64,000 nt of DNA from Phlebopus portentosus (taxonomy: Eukaryota; Basidiomycota; Agaricomycetes; Boletales; Boletinellaceae): contig JAYXKI010000003.1 in the NCBI GenBank assembly GCA_037892935.1, forward strand, positions 2,542,001 through 2,606,000, given 5' to 3'. Under the pieces are notes generated by a model that worked only from the letters and a program-made list of their open reading frames with translations, had not been told where the DNA came from and did no database searches. The translations under genes and the position numbers were made by a program. Shown here in pieces: positions 45,148-57,778 of the stretch. Numbering within the stretch: the stretch's first letter is position 1; each line of letters starts with the position of its first letter.

Positions 45148-48100
45148 ATGGAAGCCTTTTACAACAATAACGCCTGGCTGTCCACCGCCGACGCGCTGCG
45201 GGGCGCGGGCCACGACCAGCAACATTCGCCGACGCCAACAGCAGCCCAGAATGGTGTTGAGTGGGGCAAGCCAGGTGACATCGATCTGTCGGACTTTGGT
45301 CTCGGGGACCTCCAGGGTGAGCACAAAAACAAATAGAAATAAAAGAATAAAAAAAAGGCCGACCAGAAAAATAATGTTACATCTCTTCCTCTCTATGTAC
45401 CATCCATGCGTGTTGCGTGCTTTGCGTGTCGACAACAGCGTCCAATGCGAGCCCGACGAGCACTCCATCCATGCAGCATATGTATCAGTTCCCACCCAAC
45501 GGGTACTTCGCGACGATGGCGCCGTTTAACATGATCCCGTACGGTCAGGCGGCATCCACATCCTCATGGCCTCAACAGAACCTCCCGCTTTCGTCGTATT
45601 CGACCCTCAATGGCGCAACGAGTTCGATCGGGACGAGCCAGCCCCAGCAGCAACAACAGCCCCATCAGCAGCACTCGGCGAGTCAGCCGCCGTCAACACA
45701 GCAATCGGCGATCGAGTGCGTATCCTGCCACTCCCATATTTATCCACTTATTAATTGACTATTTTGTTACAAGCCCATCTTTGACGTCGACGACTGGTTC
45801 AACATCGTATTCTCCCCCTCCGTCCGCGTCGTCTCAAGGGTCCCAACAGAGTTCCTCGTTGCAGTTCAGCATTCCGTTCCATCAGCAACAACAACAGCAG
45901 CAGCAGCAGCAGCAGCACCCTCATCAGAACATGCATTCTCCTGTGCTTGCTGTGTCACCTGTGTATCTCATGCAGCAACAGGCTCAACAGCAGCAACAGC
46001 AGCAACGAACACTCAATCCCCAACAGCTTACCTTGCAATACCCATTTACTATGTACTCTATGCAACAGCATGCCCAGTCTCCCATGCAGACAAACCTTAC
46101 AGCCACCACATCACAATCTGCCACTCCACCGCCAGCTTCCAGCTCCAATTCATTAAACTCTACCATCGCTCCCCAGTCTCTGTCCGCACCTGCACCTGAA
46201 CTCGACCCTGTTGTTTTCAAGCAGACCGTAGACCAGTTACTTTCACCCTCCGGACTTTCTAATGCTTATACTGTACGAAAGCTAATGGATGCTGTTGCAG
46301 AGATGGGCTCGGCACGTGTCACGCCGGAAATGCGTATAGACATCGCGAGCCGCATAAGAGATAATGCTGGGAATGCGTTCTTTGCCGCGTGGGCGCGAGA
46401 CGCCGAGGCAATGGTGTTGCTTGTGAGCTGGCTCAAGGCTGGAGTAACAGGGAAGGACGAAGGTAAATGGGAGTGTACCATCATGCCGCTGTTACATGTA
46501 AGTAACTGTATTGCTTCTCCGGCGGATCGGCTTGATAAGTTGCGCGAAACGCATTAGGTGCTCGACCGATTGCCATTGACTATAAGTCTACTGAGAGAAC
46601 ATAGACTTGGCAAGCTCACCACAGCCCTCCTCAAATCGGAAACTGTCTCGCCTGGTAAGTTCTTCTGTTCTCCTTCCGTTTTAGCAGAATATTGGTATGA
46701 GAACGATAAAAGCACGGGCACAAACCAAATACAAGTACCCTCTAGATTGAGTATCAAGAACGAATTCGTTCTTCCGTTTCCTCATGATCATGACCATACT
46801 TTCCATCATTTTCCCTTCCAATTTCGTCGTGTACAAATATTCCATGAGAAAAGAATATGTATCTAACTTGTTGCACGTTCTGTTCTTTCTTATTCACAGC
46901 GATCAAAGATATGGCTTCGAACATATCGAATAAATGGCGGAACTTAATTGAACCGAGCTCAGGCAGCAGTACGAAGGAGAAGGACTCATCGTCGTCGAAA
47001 AAAGTGCCGGAAATAGAGGGTGAGTCATGCCAGTTTGGTTTTCTGTCGAGCTTTTTGCTGACTTCTACCTGATACCGCTATCGTTTTGCCTGGGTTTAAT
47101 ACTTGATTTGGCGTGCATCAATGCGTGATTAATTGTGGACTATGTTGAATATAGACAAGACAAAGAAGAGGAAACTAGGTGATACTGCGCCTAAGCCGCC
47201 TTCGAAAGTCGCTGTTGTATCATCAGGAACCGGCACTACAGGTGCTAACAAGGCAATGAAGGTGAAGAAGGAAAAGGTCGTCGTGACTGCTGTGAAAGAC
47301 GCCAAAGCGGATTCGTCGTTTTTCTCTACACCCAAACCGAAGCCGAAGTTGCCCAGTTTCAGGAAGGCGCCAGTCGCGTCGACGGCATCGACGACGAGCA
47401 CGACTTCCAGTGGGTCGAACACTGCAGCGGATGTCGCGCAGCCGAACAACGACAATCCGTTCCAACAGGCTTTGAAGGAGATGAAGGGACGCGCAGCAGT
47501 CGCTATAGCGGCATCTTCCGCCTTGAATAAACTAGATGGTGTGAATGGTGACATTAACACGCTCGTGAAGCCCTCAACGCCAGATCTGGTCATCAAGAAC
47601 GGCAAGAAGCGGAAATCGGTGTCCTGGGCCCCTGAGGGGCATTTAGAGAAAGTCAGAATTATCGAGAGGGCGGTGTACGATGACGATCATGTTAATGTCT
47701 GTTTTATTTTTTATTTTAAACTATTCTTCTTTGGAAGCTTCGTTTTGACTCAAATTCTGCTTGCTTATTAAGGAAATGCACGGCGCACATAGTATCCGCG
47801 ATTTGGAACGTGCAGAAGGAGCGGCGATGCATATTCATCTGTTCGAAGAAGCTATTGATTGGTATGAACCTAACGGTATGTCGGATGATTATCAACTCCG
47901 AGAGTTTTTTTACTGATCTTGTTAAAAGACCTCGAGTTCCCGCAAGATATCGACTCAACAGAACGAGGAGCTCAGAGCGAGGAGAAGGTAATACAGGAGG
48001 AACGCGAAAAGATTACACTTGGAGCATTATACTTCGCAGATTCGGATATCCCTGAGACGCCAGGGGAGCCTGCAACGCAAATTCCCATCGACCAAGTAGA

Positions 48101-48842
48101 CAGCGATGCTCGGACAATGGTTGCTGGAGCAGACATTGAGCCGTTCTTCCAGCATGCAATGAGTGTATCAGATCTCGTCGGTCAGCTGAAAGCAAGCACC
48201 AGTGCAGCACCAGTACCGGCAGCTGGATATGGAAGTGTAGAGAATGCTCCACAGGGAGGAGACGTCACGATGAGCAATGTCAATAATGCTTTCGGTGTCA
48301 GTGGAGGGTTTGACCTCAGCAAGTTGGATCCGAACGCGCTCAGCAGCCTCGCGGTCTCGCTCGGGCTATCAGGGTTCAACTTTGGAGCCGGAGCCGGAGC
48401 AGCCGTTCCGGACGTCAATAATGGTTACTCATCCCAAAATGTCTCTTCCGCATGGGGTGCGGGTATGTACAATCAACAACCGCAGTCGTCCCAACAGTCA
48501 GCATCATACTCGGACTCAAACTATGCGTATGATGAACGAGATCGTGACGAACGTAATACCGGGCGCGGCAGTTTCCGAGGGCGGGGACGAGGTGGTAGTG
48601 CTGGGTTTCGCGGAGGTCGTGGCGGAGGGGCAGGAGGAGGATACGGAGGCGACTTTAAATATAAGAAACGATGCAATTTTTATGCACAAGGAAGGCGAGC
48701 ATCCGATCTTACAATCTCTAATCTTTTCCCTTGTGTGAAACGCGTGTGGCAAACGTGACTAATTCTTTTCCCCCCTTGTGACGTGACGAAAAATAGTTGC
48801 CGATATGGTGATCAATGTCACTTCCTTCACGAGCTTGATTAG
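45148..48842 (+). CDS. PNUTS/Ppn1-like PP1 regulatory subunit with CCCH zinc finger
   Basis: Scaffold that brings PP1 phosphatase to RNA polymerase II and the 3'-end processing machinery in animals and fission yeast. Start ATG 45148 (MEAFYNNNAWLSTADALRGA). A long Gln/Ser/Pro-rich region (poly-Gln at about 45885-45915) precedes a TFIIS N-terminal-type helical bundle (about 46200-46660: FKQTVDQLLSPSGLSNAYTV, MPLLHVLDRLPLTISLLREH, LGKLTTALL). A PP1-docking RVxF-type motif follows in KKRKSVSWAPEGHL (about 47606-47650). Gly-rich RGG repeats (SFRGRGRGG) lead to a C-terminal CCCH finger, CNFYAQ...CRYGDQCHFLHELD, stop TAG 48840-48842. This order (TND, RVxF, RGG, CCCH) is the PNUTS architecture. The last intron appears to use a GC donor (AG|GCGAGC). 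Confidence 0.82.
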
Positions 48843-49876
48843 TCAGCGATCAATCCGCCGCCCCCGGCTGCCGACTCGGAGTGTGGTCGATCATTGCCAA
48901 TTTCGTTTTCTGTATTCCTGTTTGTGATGCCTTGAGGCTTGGAATCGCATGAAACGTTCTTCCTTATCATCTTTTTCCTTCGTGGATTCTGGGATCTTAG
49001 GCCGCTGAATCTTTAATCCCTTTCATCAAGCTCTGGTTTCTCCCTTCCTCCATGCTTGGAATTTATTTCAATCTTCTTGATGGTTTCGTTTCAGCATGGC
49101 ATGCACACATCCGTACATTACTTTATTCATATAGCATCGGCTTTTCACCTTCCCCCCCCTTCTTTCTACTTGTACTTCAAGTTTCCAGACGTCCTCACGC
49201 TCTTCACTTTTCTTTTTTTTTTACATTCACTCTGTCAAGTATAGAGTAGGTAGGACGACAAACTCGATATCTATAGAGCTGCAATACTGGAACCCATTTT
49301 CACCGGTCTTCATACAGTAGTTCTGGCTCTATTAGAATGTTGTTCATAAATCACGGCTAATCACTCCTGCTCGCCACCGTAACATACGGTGAAAGCCAGG
49401 ATCAAACGGAATAATATAATCTCGTGTTCTTTTCCCTCACAATATTAATATTGGCGAGAATCTTCCACGACGTGTGTTTGAGAGCATAGATACTTTTTGA
49501 TGGTATACTAAATTTCCATGTGAGATGGATCTAAAAATCATAAGTACATACATACGTTCATACACCTTGAAGCAGAAGCAAGCAGGGAAGAAGATTACGG
49601 CTGAACAGAGTAGCAGACGGCAGATATTCTAATTACAGAGTGGGTAAATGGAACGAACATACGAAGGGGACGAAAGGTTGGCGAAGAAGTCGAAGGAGTT
49701 AACATAAAGATATAAAGGTAATACAGAAACAAGGTTGGCCCGTCACAGGTAGCACGCATGAAAGCATGAGCAAAAAGCTAATCCGCAAAAAAGCGCGAGA
49801 GGGGAGGAGAAGAAGGGGGAAAGGAAGAAGGGAAGATGAACGATGATAATGTAAGTTATTCTATTGTTTGTTATAT
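48843..49876. other. Convergent intergenic region
   Basis: About 1 kb between two genes that end towards each other, so it should hold both 3' UTRs. Short pyrimidine tracts (for example T9 near 49208) are present. No gene, tRNA or repeat was recognised. Confidence 0.5.
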
Positions 49877-52800
49877 TCATTCCTCAACTTTCATCGTAGC
49901 ATCAACAGCGTCCATGATTTCTGCATCTTCGGCTTCAGCATCAGCGCTTCCGACGCCCGAGCCATCTGCATCCGCGTCGGCGTCGGCGTCAGCATCAGCA
50001 TCATCAGCGAGCTCGTCTCGTTCATCCCGCTCGCCGAGGGGCAGCTGTCGAGCATACGATTCTGAGTGTGCGTACCGAGCACCAGCTGCACCCCGGTCTC
50101 CTGATGGAGCCACCCGATCGTCATCCTCGAGCAAGTCGCCATCGCTCCCAGCACCACCAGCACCGGCACGGCGTGAATTGGAGTCGGCATGACGTGCAGC
50201 TTCTGCTCTGTGTCCGTGCTGCTCGCGGGACGGGATCGCCGTGATGAACGGTGGCGTCGGGGCACGGCGCGACTGCGCATGATGCTGGTGGTGCGGCTGG
50301 GAGTGTGGCGGGACATAGTGTGCTGGCGATGCCAAGGAAGGATGTCGAGCGGCCGCAGACGCTGGCGGGACTGACGCATGATAGCTTGAGCTATTGTGCC
50401 CGGGAGAACGGCTTTGACTCGGATCTGATTGATGTTTTTCGTTGTCGACTATAAGAGTATCTGTCCGAACAGGCGGTGCGCGTGTACGGCCCGACTGAGA
50501 CTGTGATTGGAAGTGCGATTGGGAATAAGATGACTGAGATGGCGCCAACGAAAGTGTCGGCTGCGATACCTTTTGAGGTTGAGATTGACTGTGATTACCA
50601 CGAAGCGAAGCGGACGAATCAAGCGTCCCGCGCCTCTCTACGCGCTTCATCTTCTTACGGCATCTGTATCCACAACATAGTCAGAATATGCTTCTCATAT
50701 ACATGTGCGATAAGACGCGAGCTTACCGGTCGCAAACAGTCCCGGGACCTTGCGGACCCGGACCCCATTTTTCCACACACTTCCCGTCCTTGTACCGACC
50801 AGGCTGAAGGCATTGGCGACACGTTCGCAAGCCTGGGAAACGGACCGCGGGGTCTGCAGATCCAGCAGCCCCTGGAACTTCGCTGCCTCCACCGCTGACT
50901 ATAGTTCCACTCGGGCCGAGAGTCATAAGTTGGGAAGCGGGGATAGAAGATTTTCTCCCAACCCCGTTTGTAGCAGGAGCGTGAGTAGAGGGGGCCTTGG
51001 ACATGGGATGAGAAGCGGGAGGCGGAGCCGCGGAATGCGGAGGACTAAGACCATTGATGGAAGGGGGAACTCCAAAGTTTTGAGACTGGCGCACTCCTCC
51101 TGGGGGGTTCACATGCTGTTCTGGAGGAGAAGGACGTCCCCGCCCTCCGTCTGTTGCTGTTTCTAGAAGCATCTCATCGAGACTCAAGCTGCTCTTGCTC
51201 CTCGATGAGCTACGGCTCGCACTCCTTCCCCGAGCTCTACCACCCACGTGTAAATCCCCTTGAGATTGTGGGTGAAAATGAGATTCAGACTGAGGAAGGC
51301 GGACAAACGATTCTCGCTCCCGTCCACGACGTTCGCGGGCTTTCGCTTCGCGTACGAGTTCACGGGCATCAATGCGTACTATCCCCGAGGCAGCGTCTCT
51401 GTCTCTGCCAATATACTCACGTTCACGGTCATCATACATGGGGTAGCGGGATCCTGCCGAAGGGGGAGGCGCGTAGGGCGAAATCCCATCTCTCTGATAG
51501 CTCGCACCAGACGCAGGTGAGTACGCATATTGAACTGAAGATGTGCGATCGACCCTCAACGGTGGGGAAAGACCAGAGCCAAGCGGAGGCGGCGCCGACG
51601 GGTGACCTGAAAGCGGCTGAGCAGACGGTGGGCCTGATTGATAGTGGCGAGAGGACGTGCGAGCGTAGACCGAATTTATGTCCGGACCAGCCACATCTAC
51701 GTCCATGTCATGCGTGAGGCGCCGTCTTTTCTGATCCTCATATTCCGCTTCCTCCGCGCGACTACGGTGGCTATGAGAACGTTTCACTGGCAGACCAGTG
51801 TTGATTGAAGCAAGCCCGGTGGCAGCGGGTGGAGGCGGGAGCGCAAGAGAGTCAAAAAAATGTCGGGTGTCGATTGGACTGTGCGCGGAAGCATAGGTAG
51901 AGTGCGTCTGGAGAGACCGCCCATGGCGAGATGACTGAGGCGTAGCAGGTGGTGGAGCAAGACTGGTGCTCGGACCGGGCAGATGCGTTACAGGCGGCAG
52001 AGAGGGAAGTGGTGCAGGAACTCGAGGTAGGTTCAATCTCGGCTCATCACGGGGCGAATTGTTAGATACTCCAGATGATGGCTGCGAAAGCGGGCGTGTG
52101 GTACTCAGAGATGTGAGGAGACGAGAATAGGCGCCTCGTGCATCCGATGCCCGGAGAACGCAGGCAGCTTCGTAACGTTCGAGTTCCGCAAAGGACGCGG
52201 TAAGCGAGGCAAGGGCGTGTATGGCATCGTCGCGAGCACTTCAAAAGGCAAATCAGTTCCAATCTCGACTATTTAGCGAAGAGAGAAAAGCAAATACATA
52301 CCGTTCTGCCTTCTCTGCGCGTGTTTCGGCATCTAAAATCGCCTTTGCCGCGTTTTCATGAAGGCGGCCATCAGTGTTTCTTGCGTCGGTACTAGTAGAC
52401 GCGGAGTTCGGCGATGAAGGTGCTTGTAATGCGGCGAGGAGGCGCTCGGCACGCGCAACGCGCTTCTTCTCTGAAGCGAGTTCCCGCCGGAGTGCATCGG
52501 CGTCAGTTAACGCCTGAGAAAGGAGAAGTGCGAGTTGCGCGGGAGCTTGTTCAGAGGCGGTGTTAGAAACATAGTCATTATTGATACTATTTTTCCTGTT
52601 GTTTGGGGATGTGGAGGTATTTCTTGTTATCAGAACCTGCTGAGCTAAAGGCGGAGATACCAGTGGCTCCTTGGGAGACACAGCTGCGGGCGGTGCGGCG
52701 TCTGGCAGTTTCATGGGAGCCGGAGAGGTAGGCTTACGGTCCTCGCCAGTCATCGGCAGCGTCTGTGATGGCGGCGGCGACTGCATAGTAACTTCAGGTG

Positions 52801-53002
52801 GGCCCTCCCTCTGTTGTACAGTAGCTTGGTGCACGGGAGAAGGGGCGGAAGGGACGGGAACTGAAGTCCTGGAGCTCACAGACCGTGGGCTCTCAGATGA
52901 TCTCTTACTCAAGAGACTGGTGTTGCTGGAGTTTGTAAGCGAGAGTAGCTGAGACTGAGACGGAGGTGGCAGCTGAGGAGCGAGAGTAACAGCTGCAGAC
53001 AT
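49877..53002 (-). CDS. GATA-like zinc-finger protein with coiled coil, otherwise low complexity
   Basis: Probable nuclear regulator of unknown target. Start ATG 53002 (MSAAVTLAPQLPPPSQSQLL). A Ser/Pro-rich N-terminus leads to a coiled coil (LLLSQALTDADALRRELASE, RVARAERLLAAL) that continues across the next exon (ARDDAIHALASLTASFAELE). A long disordered, Arg/Ser/Pro-rich middle follows. Near 50730-50830 is a C-x2-C...C-x2-C finger: CRQC, then GRYKDGKCVEKWGPGPQGPG and VCDRC followed by RKKMKRVERRGT. The spacing between the pairs is 25 residues, longer than in classical GATA fingers (17-20), although the WGPGPQGPGT-C core is GATA-like. An intron splits the second CxxC. The tail contains an Asp-Ala repeat near 49960-50000. 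Stop at 49877-49879. Confidence 0.75.
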
Positions 53003-54608
53003 TTCGTAACAGTGTTGGAAGCTATAGAACGGGAGGATGGAAGAGAACAGCAGAGTGGTAGTGGGAGGGAAGGGGCAAGTTCAAGTTCAAGAAGGAGGGA
53101 GGCGTGTGATGGGCCTGGTGTAAGTTATAAGTAGCCTCTTGGCGGAACGATGGTCGCGCGCGCCGTCCGGGGGCGGCTTCCGGCGTCCGCAGTAGCGCTC
53201 AAACCTTAATCGGTGAGGACGCGGCACCGCGACGCTTTCCGGATAAGGAAATCAGTGCGGCACGCCCGGGTCTCGGCCCTCGGGCGCGCGAGTGATAGCA
53301 GCAAGTGATCGCGCTCCGCAGCACCTTTCTTGCACCACCCGGCCGCCGTGAAAATATAGCACGAAGGCTTGTCTCCCCACGCGTGTGCCTTGCAGCTGCT
53401 TCCACGTTCACTCGCGCGCCGACGTTGCCGTGTCCCGTGTCCCCGTCGCAGTCTCTCGTCGCTGAGAGCGACGAATAGGGAACGGGGGCGGTGAAGGACG
53501 ATAAAAAAAAACAAGCTCTCGGCGCCGAGCAGAAAGGGTGTTGTCGTGACCTTGAATCATCAGCCGCAATTAGCGCGCAAGCAACGGGGTAAAGGCTAGC
53601 TATGCAGGCGGCCGCGGACCTGATCGCGCCAGCTCAGTTCGATATTGTTCCTGGCTCTGATTCTCCGTCCATCCAGTCCAGATTGGTATCAGAGTCCGAC
53701 TGAACGGAACGGGTGGGTCGGATTGCATCATACTTACAAAATGTGGAATCCTCAAGAGTGTCGGATAGACGATCGGCCGGTTGACGCGGCAGCTAAGGAA
53801 AGCGAGTACCAGTGCTGCTCAGCGCTGAGCAAAGTAGCGACGGGTTCACACCTGTTCACACACACAGATGTCTTGACGGGCCCCAGCTGAGGCATTGGCC
53901 CAAACGGAAGCATTCTCGTGGGTCAGGAACGCGCACTTGTGAAGAAGCCCGGCACATAACCAACACCGAGGTTCTTCGCGAGCATGGTGGAAACGATGGC
54001 CGGCTTCTGTATTCAATGCGCCGGTGCCGCATTTCCTTCATGTGCAGCTGCAGCGGTGCGCCGTACTCAGGGTGCTCCGAATCCCGCTCCTAACCCAATC
54101 GATAGGATAAGCGACTGAACAGTGGCCCTCACGCGATTCCCGCGCGCGTACGGCTCAGCTCTACTTCTTCTTCACAACCGCATTTTGATGTCTATATCTT
54201 TGAGCCTGTTTGAGCGCACCTCTTCCACCGAACCGTGTCTGCATTCTGCAATGCTCTTGAGGTCTTGGATGGAACCTTGTGCGGGCCCCGATTTCAATGT
54301 CAAGTTCATAGTGTAGTCATCACTTTTAGCGTAACTGAACAGACCGCCAGATCGGAAAATGTAGAGGATGTATAGAGATCCATGTCTTGAGTTTGATATG
54401 CAAGTCCGCCCAGGCAAAGTTGTCAAAGATCTGAAGGTCCTTTGTAAGAATGAAATTCGAAAGACTGTCTTACTACGGGTCATTCGAGGGTCCGTATGTT
54501 TGTCTGTATTTGCTTCTATTTTCACAAAGACGCGCCATGTAACGCACTGTTACTTGTAACGCTCTGCGTTTGTTGTTAGCTGTGTTCAATGCTTTCTTAG
54601 GATCTTTA
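53003..54608. other. Divergent intergenic region, GC-rich left half
   Basis: This 1.6 kb gap separates the GATA-like (-) and WD40 (+) genes. 53150-53520 is GC-rich with minus-strand frames rich in Arg/Ala and no motif. At 53684-53695 the word TGGTATCAGAGT resembles the initiator-tRNA primer-binding site of LTR retrotransposons, but no LTR, gag or pol is visible. The right part should contain the WD40 promoter. Confidence 0.4.
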
Positions 54609-57600
54609 ATGCAGCACCTGTCAAGAGGACTCAAGACTGAACCAATTGATGTCGATGATCTTTTCGAAGGCGTCGAAGAGGTAACCAGTCCTCCGCATGG
54701 CCAGTCACGTCCGAATAGACTTGTGCAAAAACGTCTGAATAAGAGGCAAAGAATGCCTGGATCAAGTTCTCACAAACCAATTGTACTTGATAGCGATGAA
54801 GAGGACTGTGAAGTTGGTAGTATCGTTGCGGAGAACCGAAGACCAGGTAGTTTCACTGCAAATTTCAATACTCCTCGTTACGGACGCGTAATTAGTTCCC
54901 TAGGGTAAGCACAACCTCTGATATCATGAATTCCTACTTTTCGTTAAAATCGTACCGATCATTCATAGCGGCACTGGGTCGCAACAAAATAGCCAGCTCC
55001 AGCTACCTACTCAACACACGACAAAATGTATACCGATGCCCATGACGAATATGCACCTTCACGGTCTCGTAGCTCCCGCCCCAAGTCCTTCTCCGCAGAA
55101 GCCCGTTCCAGTCGCGGGTCCATCTCGTCCTATAAAGCAGGAGCTATCGGTATCAGAGAAGCTAATCGAGGTTTATCGTACATCTACTAGCTCCCTTCGA
55201 CCGGAGAACTGAGAGTTTTCATCTTGCAGGAACGCGACTTCAAAATGGACATAGACTCTACGACAGACGTCCTTTCCTCTGCAAAGCTGGAAGACGATTG
55301 TAGCTCATCGGATGACTTTTGGGAATGGAGTGAATACATGAGATCAGACGACGAAGAGGAGTCGAACGGTTATATGGACATGCGGAGATCTCTCGGAATG
55401 CCGGATCGCGAGGCAGCAAACCGCAAGGCATCCTCATCTCGATGTAGAACCAGTATCATGTCCAGACCAATGACCTCAACGCTGCGCATCCCGACAGACG
55501 GGCAACGGAGTAGAACAAGGCCTTTCCAGAAGCCAAATCGAGCATGGCACACTTCCCTCAATGAATACTACGTCAGTCCTCATTCTCTATCATCCGTGGT
55601 TCCGAATGTATTTATGCTTTACCGTTTATTGTTTTAGAGAGATAAATACGTGCCTCTGGGTGCAAATTATCGTGAGCTACTACAGCCAAGGACAGGAATC
55701 TTGTCCAAGAGGACAGCACTCAGTGCGCGGAATGTGTTCAACTGCAGGATGAACGTGCCGCCTTTGCGAGCGAGCGCGCCGCATTTGAAAAGCCTTCGGA
55801 CATCGTCAAGTACGTCTTCCTTGAAATTGTTAGGCACTAAATTAGTGATCACTTATGTGCCTGATTGCAATAGCCATAAACAAAATCGTGCAATCTCACG
55901 AATTCATCGCAGTCGCGAGTCCAACAAAGGGCGGTGGTGCTGATCCGGATACAAGCTCTGGGCCCCGTGCGTACACCGTTGCCATTGTCAGCTGGGACAT
56001 TCGCTGACGGAGCCTTCATACCTTGTAGCCGAGGTGGATACCTATAATCGGGAAGGAAATCTGATTGTATGGAGGGGCCATAAGTGTATGTTTGCGCACG
56101 TTCCTGCTTCGCATTCCTTGATCTAAAATTTGTGACCCTCAGACCTCCTCTTGGACGGACATACTAGAAGCTGGCCGGTGGAAGAAGCAAGTTTGAGACG
56201 TGAGGAATCTAAGAAACGCGCACAAGATGGAGTTGTTGATGGTGCATTCTCACAGGCTCTACAAAGTATTACACCGTCAATGATGTTGCGTTCGATCCGC
56301 TCAGGTACGGCTCCTTATCTCCCGCGACTTTCTTGTTCCGCAGTCCCATTGAACCGAAATTCTGTGCTTCCGTCCTTTTTGAAGACCGAATCGGCTTGTG
56401 TCCTCAGGAAACGATCGGGCCGTGCGTGTGGTAGAACTAGAGATATGCGGTGATACGTTCTCTCCACGGAACATTCATACATGTGCCTATCTGTCTTCTA
56501 TTTTGTTTCGGTTTGAGTTTTCTTGACTAATCTGGAGAGTTTATAGTCGAATACTCCCGCCCCCCGTATGATATCGCGTACAAGCCCAACTCATCCCTGT
56601 TTGCCGTCAGTTGCTACGATGGGTAAGACTTTTGTTGATGTCTTCACTATTCAAATGTTGATGAAACACTCTGTATAGAAATGTCTACATTCATAAGGAC
56701 AATGATAGATTTCCTCTGGAAATCTCAAACGGGCGCGATTCGAGACCAGGCACCTTCATCTGGGGAGCAACATCAAGCAATGGCGCGCTGAGGAACATGC
56801 TCTTTACGTCGACAGAGTCAGATAAAGAGGATGCCACCTGCCGGCATACCGCTTGCGACGTCGAGCGGCAGTGCGGGGAATATGAGTTGGACATAAACGA
56901 TTGCAGCGATGCGATGGCTTTGGACCCTCAAGGTTTGTCCCCGCTTTTCTACCCGCACTTCCCTTCTGTCATTTGCCCTCCTCCTGTAAGTCTGCTCATG
57001 TTTGTCTCATCTCTGATATGTAGGCAAGAAACTAGCACTCATCACAACCAGAGGCCCGACGCATTCTCTTTCATTCTTCGACGTTGGCCACAACGACGGT
57101 GCACGCGTTGCTGGTACTCGCCTGCACACCCTCAAACCAGACTCGCGCCCAAATCCGCGACTACCGCTCGAGACTACACATGCTTCTTTCTCCCCAGATG
57201 GGATCTTCCTAGCGCTGGCGAGGAGCGACCATAGAGTCCACGTGTATGACGTGAGGTATCTGGGATCGAATGAGTCGGGAAGACCATGGGCGGAGCTTAC
57301 GCACCCGCCGATTGAGAGGCCGAGGAATGAGCATGAGGAGTATGGCGTTACGGGCTTGAAATGGGTCGAGGGTTGGTCTCCTCTTGGATATGGGAGGGGC
57401 GGACTAGGGTTGGTTACCGCTGGTGCTGATGGTACGTCTACTTTCCCTGTCCATGCCTTTCTGCATGATGACGGGAGCTAATCTGACTTGATATTGCTTC
57501 TAGACTGCGTTCGTCTCTGGGACATCATGCGCTCCCCGACTCATCCAGACGAGAGCACGATACTCGCCAAAACCGATATGGACGTCGCCTGTTTCTCCGT

Positions 57601-57778
57601 TGGCGATCTGAGTAAGGGCGAACACAGACTCGTGGTGTACGTGTCTCTCTTCCTAATTGTGCTTATATGACTTATGCCCTTGCATCGGCTGACCGGAACT
57701 GATTTGCGATCGTTCGGATGGCGGATGGCACTATTTTACAGAGGCGACTGCGCCGGCGAAGTCTACATTTTCGATTAA
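54609..57778 (+). CDS. WD40-repeat protein with long disordered N-terminus, function unknown
   Basis: Likely scaffold; no specific function can be assigned. Start taken at ATG 54609 (MQHLSRGLKTEPIDVDDLFE), since upstream frames lack a good ATG. The first ~300 residues are acidic and Ser-rich (EEVTSPPHGQSRP, VLDSDEEDCEV). From about 56030 onwards beta-propeller blades appear after splicing: EVDTYNREGNLIVWRGHK, TVNDVAFDPLR, YDIAYKPNSSLFAVSCYDG, FIWGATSSNGALRNMLF, LALITTRGPTHSLSFFDVGH, ASFSPDGIFLALARSDHRVH, VYDVR, TGLKWVEGWSPLGYG, DCVRLWDIM and the last blade GDCAGEVYIFD, stop TAA 57776-57778. Exon borders between about 55640 and 55960 are uncertain, because two frames look protein-like there. 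It could belong to a fungal-specific WD40 family. Confidence 0.75.

Noticed and set aside
45885..45915. CAG-type repeat as a regulatory microsatellite
   Set aside because: It is in frame and encodes a poly-Gln tract of the PNUTS-like protein.
49960..50010. GCATCG/GCGTCG repeat as a non-coding repeat
   Set aside because: On the minus strand it encodes an Asp-Ala repeat within the GATA-like protein.
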